From positions 1 to 51,868 of the forward strand of contig JAJCYG010000050.1 in NCBI GenBank assembly GCA_029263055.1: 51,868 nucleotides of DNA. The letters run 5' to 3'. Below, one piece after another: positions 26,312 through 33,812 of the stretch (positions are counted from its first letter, which is position 1; each line of letters begins with the position of its first letter). Source of the DNA: Actinomycetes bacterium (lineage in GTDB: Bacteria > Auribacterota > JAJCYG01). The translations under genes and the position numbers were made by a program. Under the pieces are notes generated by a model. It was not told the DNA's origin. It saw nothing but the letters and a program-made list of their open reading frames with translations, and did not search any database.

Positions 26312-27409
26312 ATGCTTAAAAAGTTTTTTTTACTCGTCCTTTTTCTTTTCACCCCATTCTCTCTGTTTGCCCAAAACTCTGTTGAAATTAACATCGACTT
26401 TCCTTATGGCATTGACTCGATGTTTGGGGTCACTATGTACGAAAAAGGGGTGATTGGCCCCGCTATTAAAGATGCTGAAATGAATTTTGCCATGGCAGCA
26501 CAAATAACAATAAAAAATAAAACAGACCAACCATTAGACAACCTGAAAATTGATTTTACACTCAAAAACTCCCTTGACCTTTTAAATAGCAATACAGACA
26601 CTCCAAACCAATATTCATGGGCCATTGCCTCTCTAAAACCAAATGAAAGCCAGTCAATAAAACTATCAGTAAAACGGCCTCATCAAGAAAAGCTCACAAA
26701 AAACAAGGCCGCACTTGAATACTCTATCTATAAAGAAGACTCAACTCTTTTACTAGAAGGTGACTATTCGATTAAAATTGCAGGGCCTAAAAATGATCTG
26801 ATTCCATGGGCCACATTATTGCTCGGTCCCACAGCGCTACTTTTGCTTCTTATTTTTGGCAAATACCAAAAACTTTTTGACACTTATTCGACAGCTGAAA
26901 TCGTGACCGCAGCTATTTTTGTTTCCTTTTATGTGGCTGGGTCAATCTTCACACAAATCTTAAAAACATTAGGTACCCCCTCGATCGCGATTCACACCAT
27001 CTGGGTTTACTATATGTTTATGCTTATGCTCTGCTTGGTGCGACTTGTCCCTAAAAAAGGGATTGTTATGATCTTCTTATTTTCCAACGCTGTAATTTTA
27101 AACACGATTATGTGGGGTTTTAATTTTATTCATATTTTTACGTATACGATTGGATCAGCTGTCATCTTAGAGCTTTGGTTTTATCTGACAGGTTATGGGC
27201 GAACCCGATTCTCAGCTATTGGCTCAGGACTGATCTTTGTGGTCTACCCAATTAGCTTTTATTGGTTCTTTACTGCCCCAAATCTTTATCATCATTACTA
27301 CAGCCTTTGGTACATCCAACTTTGGTTAAGCATTAATTTTTTCAGTTATCTAACAGCCGGCTGGATTGGCTACTGGTTTGCCAATCGAATTGAAAAGGTG
27401 ATTCGCTAA
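26312..27409 (+). CDS. Putative ECF transporter substrate-binding (S) component with extracytoplasmic N-terminal domain
   Basis: A 365-residue membrane protein starting at the ATG at 26312 (MLKKFFLLVLFLF) with AAAGG 5 nt upstream. It has a signal peptide (cleavage near FAQ-N), a soluble domain (about 22-155) with beta-rich segments such as ITIKNKTDQPLDNLKIDFTL typical of Ig-like folds, a first transmembrane helix (about 160-180), then TAEIVTAAIFVSFYVAGSIF and further helices ending with WIGYWFANRIEKVIR. The membrane part resembles ECF S components. It overlaps the ATPase gene by 1 nt and precedes EcfT. Riboswitch control predicts corrinoid as substrate; cobalt is the main alternative, because nickel/cobalt ECF systems also use extra extracytoplasmic parts. 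Confidence 0.6.
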   Translation: MLKKFFLLVLFLFTPFSLFAQNSVEINIDFPYGIDSMFGVTMYEKGVIGPAIKDAEMNFAMAAQITIKNKTDQPLDNLKIDFTLKNSLDLLNSNTDTPNQYSWAIASLKPNESQSIKLSVKRPHQEKLTKNKAALEYSIYKEDSTLLLEGDYSIKIAGPKNDLIPWATLLLGPTALLLLLIFGKYQKLFDTYSTAEIVTAAIFVSFYVAGSIFTQILKTLGTPSIAIHTIWVYYMFMLMLCLVRLVPKKGIVMIFLFSNAVILNTIMWGFNFIHIFTYTIGSAVILELWFYLTGYGRTRFSAIGSGLIFVVYPISFYWFFTAPNLYHHYYSLWYIQLWLSINFFSYLTAGWIGYWFANRIEKVIR

Positions 27410-28869
27410 TGCGCTTACTTGAAGCTAAGAACCTTTCAGTCACCTATCCCAATGGAGAAAAAGCTTTAGACCAATTTGATTTAACGGTTGATCATGGCGA
27501 AGTAGTTTTAGTGGCTGGGGGCACAGGAAGTGGTAAAAGCACATTAGCCCAACGCTTACTCAATGTGATTCCCAATCAAGTAAAAGCAATCTGCGAGGGT
27601 GAAATTTTATTTTCAGATGAATCGATTGAAAATATTCCGACACATCATTTATCAAAACAGATCCAACTCATTCTTCAAAACCCAGAAGCAATGCTATTTG
27701 CTTTAAACGTAGAAGGGAATATTCACTTTGGTTTGGAAAACCACTGTTTGGATAAAGCCACAATTAAAAACAAAACCCAAGAAGTATTATCTTTAATGAG
27801 ACTCGATTCATTACGAAAGAGATCTCCCATGGAACTCTCTGGCGGCGAACAACAAGCCGCTGCCATTGCCAGCGTTTTAGCCCTAGCCCCCTCTCTTTAT
27901 ATTTTAGATGAACCGTTAACCTATCTTGATCTTTCAGGCAAAAAAAGATTGTTAGAGCACTTAAAACAACTTAAAGCAATGGGCAAATCAATTTTAATTT
28001 TAGAACATCGCCTCGACTTAGCCCAAGAGATCGCCGATCGAATCGTGGTTTTAAAAGATGGGAAAAAAGTTCTCGATACCAAACCAAACGAGATTTCATC
28101 TAAAGAACTTCAAGAAAATCTAGGACTTCGAACAAGTGCTTCTTTTTCTTTTGGCACTACAGAAAAAGAGATCAAAGAAACAAAGAGCGTGCTTAAATTT
28201 AAAGACCTCTCCTTTTCCTACCCTTCAGATCATAAAATTGAAACCCCTATTTTAAAAAATATTTCTTTAGATATTTTTGAACAAGAACGTATTGCCCTTT
28301 TAGGCAACAATGGTTCAGGTAAAAGCACGTTGGCTACTTGTGCCATTGGTTTGGACAAACCTCAAAAAGGATCGATTATCTTAAAAGAAAAACAACTGGA
28401 AAAATATACCACCGTAGAAAGAACCAAAGAGATTGGATTGATGTTTCAAAAGCCAGAGTCGCAACTCTTTTGCCAAAGTGTGTGGAAAGAGCTCTTTTTC
28501 GGGGGTAAAAACTTAAACATTGCTGAAGAAGAATTGCATGAACGAGTGGACACTGAAGCCAAAGAACTCGGACTCTCTCATTTAATGGAGAAACACCCTG
28601 CCACGTTAAGTCGAGGTGAAATGAGACGGCTCGCTTTAGCCTCTCTACTGATTATGCAATCTTCAATCTTAATTTTAGACGAACCCACCATTGGACAAGA
28701 CTATTTTAATCTAGATAAAATCGGTAATCGGTTATTAGAAGCAAATCGCTCGGGAACAACGCTTATTTTAATCACCCATGATCAAGACTTTGCCAAACAA
28801 CTAGCCACTCGCACCATTTTAATTGAGAAAGGAGAGATCAAAGAAAATGCCCATCTCCGGACTCTTTAA
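27409..28869 (+). CDS. ECF transporter ATPase, two nucleotide-binding domains fused
   Basis: A 486-residue protein with two complete CbiO/EcfA-type ATPase domains. The first has Walker A GGTGSGKST (37-45), signature LSGGEQQ and Walker B LYILDEPLTYLD. The second has GNNGSGKST (about 298-306), an LSRGE signature (about 400-404) and LILDEPTIGQD. The fusion stands for the EcfA1/EcfA2 pair that powers transport at the inner membrane. The start ATG shares a base with the S-component stop (TAATG), and the end overlaps ecfT, so the three proteins are made together. Confidence 0.92.
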   Translation: MRLLEAKNLSVTYPNGEKALDQFDLTVDHGEVVLVAGGTGSGKSTLAQRLLNVIPNQVKAICEGEILFSDESIENIPTHHLSKQIQLILQNPEAMLFALNVEGNIHFGLENHCLDKATIKNKTQEVLSLMRLDSLRKRSPMELSGGEQQAAAIASVLALAPSLYILDEPLTYLDLSGKKRLLEHLKQLKAMGKSILILEHRLDLAQEIADRIVVLKDGKKVLDTKPNEISSKELQENLGLRTSASFSFGTTEKEIKETKSVLKFKDLSFSYPSDHKIETPILKNISLDIFEQERIALLGNNGSGKSTLATCAIGLDKPQKGSIILKEKQLEKYTTVERTKEIGLMFQKPESQLFCQSVWKELFFGGKNLNIAEEELHERVDTEAKELGLSHLMEKHPATLSRGEMRRLALASLLIMQSSILILDEPTIGQDYFNLDKIGNRLLEANRSGTTLILITHDQDFAKQLATRTILIEKGEIKENAHLRTL

Positions 28870-29689
28870 AACATACGAATCAGACACGTTCCTGCACAAA
28901 CTAGATCCTCGCACAAAATTAATCTGTTTGATGATTATTTCTATTTTTGCTGTTTTATTAGCTACAGTCGGACAGTTGATTTGCTTATTCTTTGGCGTTT
29001 TTGCGCTTCATCTTTGCGCTAAAATTCCTTTAACTCGAACCAAATACCTCTACTTGTCGTACCCCTTTATTTTTCTTTTAGTTGCTTTGGGACAAGGACT
29101 CTTTTTTTGGGGAAGCCAAGTCAAACCTCTTTTCACTATCATCACCCCTGAAGGCTTTTTATTTGGTTGGGACATTCCTCTGCTCTCAGCCTGGCTAAAA
29201 ATATTTCCCGGTGAAGTGGTGTTTTATAAAGAAGGTTTTTTTTACGGCTTAGTGCAAGCCTTGCGAACCGCAACCCTGCTAACCGCAGGCTTAACACTTG
29301 CCCTAACCACACACCCCATTCAAATTCTCTATGCGTTGCGCAAGTTTCGACTCCCGTTTGAACTCTGCTTTTTGATTTCCATGTCCTTACGCTTCATCCC
29401 TCAAATCATGGACGAAATTCGCGAAAATTTCCGTGCCCAAAAAGCACGCGGCTTTACTTTAAAGCAACTCTCTTTAAAAGATAAGCTGTTGGCCACTTCT
29501 CAAATATGCGACACCTTAATTTTGAGATGGATCCAAGGGGTCCGAGACATGGCCTTAGCCATTGATTTAAGAGGCTTTCGGCTCCATCCCACTCGAACTT
29601 ATATTGAAGAACACTTTTTTCAAAAAAGAGATCAGGTTGTTTTAGGAATCAGTTTTATTTTTCTAATATTAATCATTGTTATTCACTAA
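28847..29689 (+). CDS. ECF transporter transmembrane (T) component
   Basis: A 280-residue EcfT/CbiQ-family membrane protein. LDPRTKLICLMIISIFAVLL marks the N-terminal family motif. The cytoplasmic coupling helices carry AQKARGF (Ala-Arg-Gly near residue 200) and a second DLRGF motif, which contact the ATPases. I chose the ATG at 28847 (MPISGLFKTYES) preceded by GGAG at 28831-28834; a TTG at 28823 would lengthen it by eight residues. It overlaps the ATPase gene by 23 nt and couples ATP hydrolysis to the S component encoded at 26312. Confidence 0.9.
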   Translation: MPISGLFKTYESDTFLHKLDPRTKLICLMIISIFAVLLATVGQLICLFFGVFALHLCAKIPLTRTKYLYLSYPFIFLLVALGQGLFFWGSQVKPLFTIITPEGFLFGWDIPLLSAWLKIFPGEVVFYKEGFFYGLVQALRTATLLTAGLTLALTTHPIQILYALRKFRLPFELCFLISMSLRFIPQIMDEIRENFRAQKARGFTLKQLSLKDKLLATSQICDTLILRWIQGVRDMALAIDLRGFRLHPTRTYIEEHFFQKRDQVVLGISFIFLILIIVIH

Positions 29690-29704
29690 ATAAGGAGCTT
29701 TATT

Positions 29705-30373
29705 ATGGAAACAAAAGTAAACCCACATATTTTTAATGCTGACAAAAAACAAGGTGTCTACGATGCTATTTATTCGCGTCGAGATATCCGCAAAGAATTT
29801 CTCCCTGATCCCATTCCACAAGAAATGCTTCTTAAGTTATTAGATGCAGCGCACCATGCCGGTTCAGTCGGATTCATGCAACCGTGGAGTTTTGTTGTGA
29901 TTGATGATTTAGACATTCGAAAAGAAGTTAAAGCTAGTTTTGAAACAGAGCATCTGCGTGCCGCCCAAAATTATGAAGGCTCTCAAAAAGAACTTTATGA
30001 AAGTTTTAAACTAGAAGGAATTTTAGAAAGTCCCATTAATGTTTGCATTACATGTGATTCAACACGTGCTGGTAAACATGTTATAGGAAGAAACTCTATT
30101 CCTGAAACCGATGTTTATAGTACATGCTGCGCCATTCAAAACTTTTGGTTGGCAGCCCGAGCTGAAGGCATTGGCGTTGGCTGGGTCAGCATTTTAGACA
30201 ACACCAAACTCAAACAACTTCTTCATTTACCAGACTCTGTCACCCCTATTGCTTATCTATGCGTTGGTTACGTCAACCATTTCTCAGACCAACCCCTACT
30301 AGAAAAAGCAGGCTGGCGCAAACGCCTTCCCCTAGAAGAGCTTATCCATCGTAATAAATGGGGCAACAAATAA
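29705..30373 (+). CDS. bluB: 5,6-dimethylbenzimidazole synthase
   Basis: BluB fragments reduced FMN with O2 to make 5,6-dimethylbenzimidazole, the lower ligand of B12. The 222-residue protein is a nitroreductase-fold BluB: YDAIYSRRDIRKEFLPDPIP, AAHHAGSVGFMQPWSFVVI, a SPINVCITCDSTRAGKHVIG block, and WLAARAEGIGVGWVSI. GGAG lies before the ATG, 15 bp after ecfT, so it is the last gene of the riboswitch-controlled operon. The O2 requirement suggests at least microaerobic growth. Ordinary nitroreductase is the alternative, but the motifs and context favour BluB. Confidence 0.93.
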   Translation: METKVNPHIFNADKKQGVYDAIYSRRDIRKEFLPDPIPQEMLLKLLDAAHHAGSVGFMQPWSFVVIDDLDIRKEVKASFETEHLRAAQNYEGSQKELYESFKLEGILESPINVCITCDSTRAGKHVIGRNSIPETDVYSTCCAIQNFWLAARAEGIGVGWVSILDNTKLKQLLHLPDSVTPIAYLCVGYVNHFSDQPLLEKAGWRKRLPLEELIHRNKWGNK

Positions 30374-30431
30374 ATCAGACGCACCGTCAAATGTATTTAT
30401 TTTATAAGTACCTTCACACCTTTTCCTTACA

Positions 30432-30460
30432 TTGACAAGAATCTAAAATAATGTTAAAAT
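30432..30460 (+). promoter_or_regulatory. Strong sigma-70-type promoter before the broken PEP-CTERM gene
   Basis: A perfect TTGACA (30432-30437), a 17-bp spacer and TAAAAT (30455-30460) predict transcription from about 30467, followed by AAGGA (30490-30494) and an ATG at 30505. Confidence 0.7.
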
Positions 30461-30504
30461 TTAATTAGAATAAGATCTAAAAGTTGTATAAGGATAACTT
30501 TCTA

Positions 30505-30999
30505 ATGAAAGAACAAGCAGTAAACTACATTTTTGTTGTCACAATTGTTATAACTGCCTTCTTTCTTTCTGCACATTCTATTCATGCCGCTTCATTTCAA
30601 GGGCTAGGAGACCTCACAGGAGGGGCCGTCCTTAGCAGAGCTTATGGAACTTCTAATGATGGCTCAATTGTTGGAGGTGAAAGTAATTCATCATCTGGAC
30701 TTGAAGCATTTCGTTGGACACCTGGAGGCGGAATGGTGGGACTGGGTGATCTCGCTGGCGGAAGTTTTTTAGCGGAGTAAGAGGAATCTCGCGTGTCTGG
30801 TCCAACGAGTAGACTTGTCCGAGTCGATCCAACCACTGGTGCGCAAACAGCCTTAGCTTCAGGTGGAAATTTTGGCAATCCTACTGGAATCACTGTTTTT
30901 GCCTCTGTCTCTGCAGTGCCTGAACCATTCTCGATTGTTTTTCTTAGTTTGGGATTAGGCGGCCTTTATAGTCGTCGTTATCTCTCCTCAAAAAAATAA
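30505..30999 (+). pseudogene. Broken PEP-CTERM secreted protein with HAF repeats
   Basis: The first segment (30505-30780) starts with a signal peptide (FVVTIVITAFFLSAHSIHAA) and contains HAF-type repeats: GLGDLTGGAVLSRAYGTSND, GSIVGGES, EAFRWTPGGGMVGLGDLAGG. A TAA stop at 30778-30780 interrupts it. The same frame then continues without another stop through VRVDPTTGAQTALASGGNFG, a propeller-like piece, to a PEP-CTERM sorting tail, AVPEPFSIVFLSLGLGGLYS followed by RRYLSSKK, ending at 30999. HAF repeats and the propeller-like piece do not normally occur in such short succession, so an internal deletion plus the stop is likely. PEP-CTERM proteins are handled by an exosortase; none is encoded in the window. 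Confidence 0.7.
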
Positions 31000-31123
31000 A
31001 AGGCTAAAACAGCTTATCTGAGAGAAAAAAATTCTTTAGTTCATAATTTTAGAACTATCCACTCGTATCCTCTACAAAATATGCTAATCTTTGTTAAATA
31101 ATCGATGTAAAAGGACTTATTTC

Positions 31124-31696
31124 ATGGCTGAAGCACCACAAGATAAAGGCAAACCAGATCGCCCTGTTCGTAAGAAAAAAGGGCTTATTATGGTTAATAC
31201 AGGTGATGGCAAAGGTAAGACCACTGCTGCATTAGGGGTCTGCTTTCGGGCTGCTGGCAATAAAATGAAAACTCTCATGGTTCAGTTTATTAAAGGAAAT
31301 TGGAAATACGGAGAACTTGAAGCAGCCAAAAAAATGGATGGTTTTTTTGAGATTCATCAGATGGGTGAAGGCTTTACTTGGGATACCAAGAACCCAGAGC
31401 GCGACAAAGAGTTATGTGAAAAAGCTTGGAAGTTTGGATACGATGCCATGGTCTCAGGAGACTATGACTTAGTAGTTTTTGATGAAATCAACTACGTCAT
31501 CGACTATAATTACCTGGACGTAGACAAAGTGGTTAAGGGACTCAAACAAAAACCAGAAATGGTCCACGTCATCTTCACTGGCCGAAATGCCCATCCTAAG
31601 GTTGTAGAAGCGGCAGATTTAGTCAGTGAAATCAAAGAGATCAAACACCCTTATAAAGACCAAGGTATTATTGCCCAACGTGGCATTGAATTTTAA
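31124..31696 (+). CDS. cobO: Cob(I)yrinic acid a,c-diamide adenosyltransferase
   Basis: CobA/CobO-type ATP:corrinoid adenosyltransferase, which attaches the 5'-deoxyadenosyl group to cobalt(I) corrinoids. The 190 residues carry the P-loop NTGDGKGKTTAALG (25-38), VQFIKGNWKYGE, DLVVFDEINYVIDY and VIFTGRNAHPKVVEAADLVSE. AAAGGA at 31110-31115 supports the ATG at 31124; an upstream in-frame start at 31091 lacks support. It is followed 10 nt later by the ThyX-like gene. It would adenosylate both imported and newly made corrinoids. Confidence 0.93.
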   Translation: MAEAPQDKGKPDRPVRKKKGLIMVNTGDGKGKTTAALGVCFRAAGNKMKTLMVQFIKGNWKYGELEAAKKMDGFFEIHQMGEGFTWDTKNPERDKELCEKAWKFGYDAMVSGDYDLVVFDEINYVIDYNYLDVDKVVKGLKQKPEMVHVIFTGRNAHPKVVEAADLVSEIKEIKHPYKDQGIIAQRGIEF

Positions 31697-31706
31697 AGGA
31701 AAAGCT

Positions 31707-33281
31707 GTGAGCAGTCAGAAAATCTTTTCACCTGAACCTAAAGTAGAACTAGTCAACTGGTTTACCAGTCCTTATAACAATGCAGTGGCTACAGCCCGTA
31801 CTTGTTACTCTTCCCGTGTTATTTATGCTGAAGAATTAGATAAAGATGAAAAGACCAAAGGCCGCCGTGATGCGATTGCTAAGTCTATTTACGAAGCCGG
31901 TCACCATACTACATTGCAGCATGCAACCTTTCAGTTTGTCTTAGATAATGTGTCTCGCCAATTTATTTGGTCGTTTTTGCATTCACATCCTTATTACAAT
32001 TCAGAGCAAGTCAGTCAACGCTATGTGGAAGTGAAACCAGAACGGTTTTCCATTCCCCCATTAGAAGAACCAGCCCTCTCTTATTATAAAGAGACGGCTC
32101 AATATTTAATGGATGCATACCACACACTCAATGAACTATTGCGTGATATCACGCTCAAACAATACACCTCTATTTTTAAAAACCGTGATCCAGAAGAAAA
32201 GAAATGGAAAAACGTTCTCAAAAAGAAAACACAAGAAGTGGCTCGTTATGTGTTGCCCTTAGGAACCCATGCCCACTTGTATCACACGATTAGCGGTCTC
32301 ACACTCCATCGCTACCACCGACTTTGTCAAAGCTATGACACCCCTTTAGAAACTCAATTTGTGGTCAATAAGATGGTCGAAACCGTTAACGGCGTTGATC
32401 CAGAATTTTTCAAAAACATTGAAGATGAAATCCCTTTAGAAGAAACACCTGAATTTCTCTTTTTTCAAAACCGGCCTCAACTCTGTGCTGAAGAAATAGC
32501 CGAAGAATTTATAGATGAGTTTGATTCTAGTTTAGATGGCCTCTCTTCAAAATTGATTTCCCAATCAAGCGACGCACAAAAGATTATGGCCCAATCAGTA
32601 CGAACTATTTTAGGATTGCCTAAATCAAAATTAAGTGGCGAAGAAGCCATTGATCTTGTTTTAGACCCGGCTCAAAACCCATTATTTGGAGAAGCACTAA
32701 ACTTAACAGCTCAATCCAAACTAACACGTTCTATGGTTCACCCTCACTTCACGTTTAAGAAAAAAATTAGCCATACTGCTGACAGCCAAGAACAACGTCA
32801 TCGAACCTTGCCAGCCTCTCGACCTATTTTAATGCGCCAATTTGTGAGCAGCAAACCAGACTACATCACACCTGTGATTGTTGAAGCGGATCCTAAAGTA
32901 AAAGAATATTACGATGACGTGATGACCACACTCTGGGAACGACTCGGTAAAATGAAAGAGATGAATGTCTCAGAAGAATTTTTAGCTTATTTATTACCTA
33001 ATGCGTTTCCGATTCGTTTTGAAGAGTCAGGCAACCTACAAAATTTTCACCACAAATGGACCAAACGTCTTTGCTACACCGCGCAAGAAGAGATTTGGCA
33101 ATCTTCTAAAGAAGAAGTCTTGCAAGTTAAAGAAATCTTCCCACAAATTGGCAAGTTCTTAACCGCCCCTTGTGGCTTGCGCTCACGTAGCAAAACATCT
33201 CCCTACTGCCCTGAAGGGGATCGCTTCTGCGGTATCCCTGTCTGGAAAAAAGAAGTCCACGAATACGAACGTCTTATCTAA
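31707..33281 (+). CDS. Two-domain FAD-dependent thymidylate synthase (ThyX)-like protein
   Basis: A 524-residue protein with two ThyX-like halves. The N-terminal half has RTCYSS, AGHHTTLQHATFQFVLD and NVSRQFIWSFLHSHPYYNSE followed by QVSQRY. In the canonical RHRX7S motif the arginines are replaced by SHP (93-95), while the distal S and QRY remain. The C-terminal half keeps RHR (364-366, EQRHRTLPASRP) without the distal serine. ThyX makes dTMP from dUMP with FAD and methylenetetrahydrofolate. I chose a GTG start at 31707 because AAAGGA lies 6 nt upstream; an ATG at 31626 would overlap cobO by 71 nt. Whether it is an active thymidylate synthase is uncertain. Confidence 0.75.
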   Translation: MSSQKIFSPEPKVELVNWFTSPYNNAVATARTCYSSRVIYAEELDKDEKTKGRRDAIAKSIYEAGHHTTLQHATFQFVLDNVSRQFIWSFLHSHPYYNSEQVSQRYVEVKPERFSIPPLEEPALSYYKETAQYLMDAYHTLNELLRDITLKQYTSIFKNRDPEEKKWKNVLKKKTQEVARYVLPLGTHAHLYHTISGLTLHRYHRLCQSYDTPLETQFVVNKMVETVNGVDPEFFKNIEDEIPLEETPEFLFFQNRPQLCAEEIAEEFIDEFDSSLDGLSSKLISQSSDAQKIMAQSVRTILGLPKSKLSGEEAIDLVLDPAQNPLFGEALNLTAQSKLTRSMVHPHFTFKKKISHTADSQEQRHRTLPASRPILMRQFVSSKPDYITPVIVEADPKVKEYYDDVMTTLWERLGKMKEMNVSEEFLAYLLPNAFPIRFEESGNLQNFHHKWTKRLCYTAQEEIWQSSKEEVLQVKEIFPQIGKFLTAPCGLRSRSKTSPYCPEGDRFCGIPVWKKEVHEYERLI

Positions 33282-33571
33282 TGATCAGCCCTCAAGAAGC
33301 TCAATACATCACTGAAAGTCAAATTGCCATCAAATGGGATGATGGAACTGAAGGGTTTTATACTGCTCAGCAGATCAGGCAAGCATGCCGTTGTGCCCAG
33401 TGCGTGAGCGAAATGACCGGAGAGCAAATCTTAAAGCCAGAATCTGTCTCTGAAGAGCTTACTTTCCTAGATTGGCAGCAAGTAGGCAACTACGCCTATA
33501 ACTTTAAATTTAGCGATAACCACTCTAGCGGCATCTACTCCTTCGACCACCTCAAAAAAATCAAACCTTAG
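33281..33571 (+). CDS. DUF971 domain protein
   Basis: A 96-residue protein matching DUF971 (the gamma-butyrobetaine hydroxylase-like N-terminal domain): IAIKWDDGTEGFY, RQACRCAQCVSEMTGEQIL, VGNYAYNFKFSDNHSSGIYS. The Cys-rich CRCAQC may bind a metal. Family members occur near Fe-S cluster or apbC/Mrp genes, but the exact role is not settled. Its ATG shares a base with the ThyX-like stop (TAATG), so the two are translationally coupled. Confidence 0.88.
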   Translation: MISPQEAQYITESQIAIKWDDGTEGFYTAQQIRQACRCAQCVSEMTGEQILKPESVSEELTFLDWQQVGNYAYNFKFSDNHSSGIYSFDHLKKIKP

Positions 33572-33640
33572 ACCTCTTCGATTTTTGTTGAATAAAGCAC
33601 AGTTTAAGAGGAAAATAAGCATCTACTAAGGAGAAATAAA

Positions 33641-33772
33641 ATGAAGAGAGTTTTACTTGCGTTAGTCTGTGTGACTTTTATAGCAGTGGCAGCTTCTGGA
33701 TGTTGCAATACTTGTCCTTTCCAAAAGAAAGATACAATCAAAACAGAACATCCTGAACATCCAAGTAACTAA
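33641..33772 (+). CDS. Small putative lipoprotein, 43 residues
   Basis: MKRVLLALVCVTFIAVAASG is a signal peptide leading to a lipobox-like ASGC, with the acylated Cys at residue 21 followed by CNTCPF and a short charged tail ending EHPEHPSN. AAGGAG (33628-33633) at an ideal spacing before the ATG, and a strong terminator right after the stop, argue that this tiny gene is real. It resembles entericidin-like small lipoproteins in size and layout only; no function is assigned. Confidence 0.7.
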   Translation: MKRVLLALVCVTFIAVAASGCCNTCPFQKKDTIKTEHPEHPSN

Positions 33773-33775
33773 AAT

Positions 33776-33812
33776 AAAAGGGGCTCTTTTAAAGGGCCCC
33801 TTTTATTTTTTA
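33776..33812. terminator. Bidirectional intrinsic terminator
   Basis: AAAAGGGGC (33776-33784) pairs with GCCCCTTTT (33796-33804), flanked by T-rich sequence on the plus strand (to 33811) and A/T-rich sequence on the other. It ends the small lipoprotein gene on the plus strand and the sulfate/cysK operon on the minus strand; the cysK stop codon (33810-33812) lies at its edge. Confidence 0.8.

Noticed and set aside
26312..29689. Classical CbiMNQO cobalt transporter
   Set aside because: There is no CbiM-type N-terminus (MHIxEGxLP) or CbiN, and the operon is under a cobalamin riboswitch with a TonB receptor; cobalt remains only an alternative substrate.
30778..30780. Read-through or recoded stop in the PEP-CTERM gene
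   Set aside because: The stop is TAA, which is not used for selenocysteine or pyrrolysine, and the protein also seems to have lost internal sequence, so gene decay is simpler.
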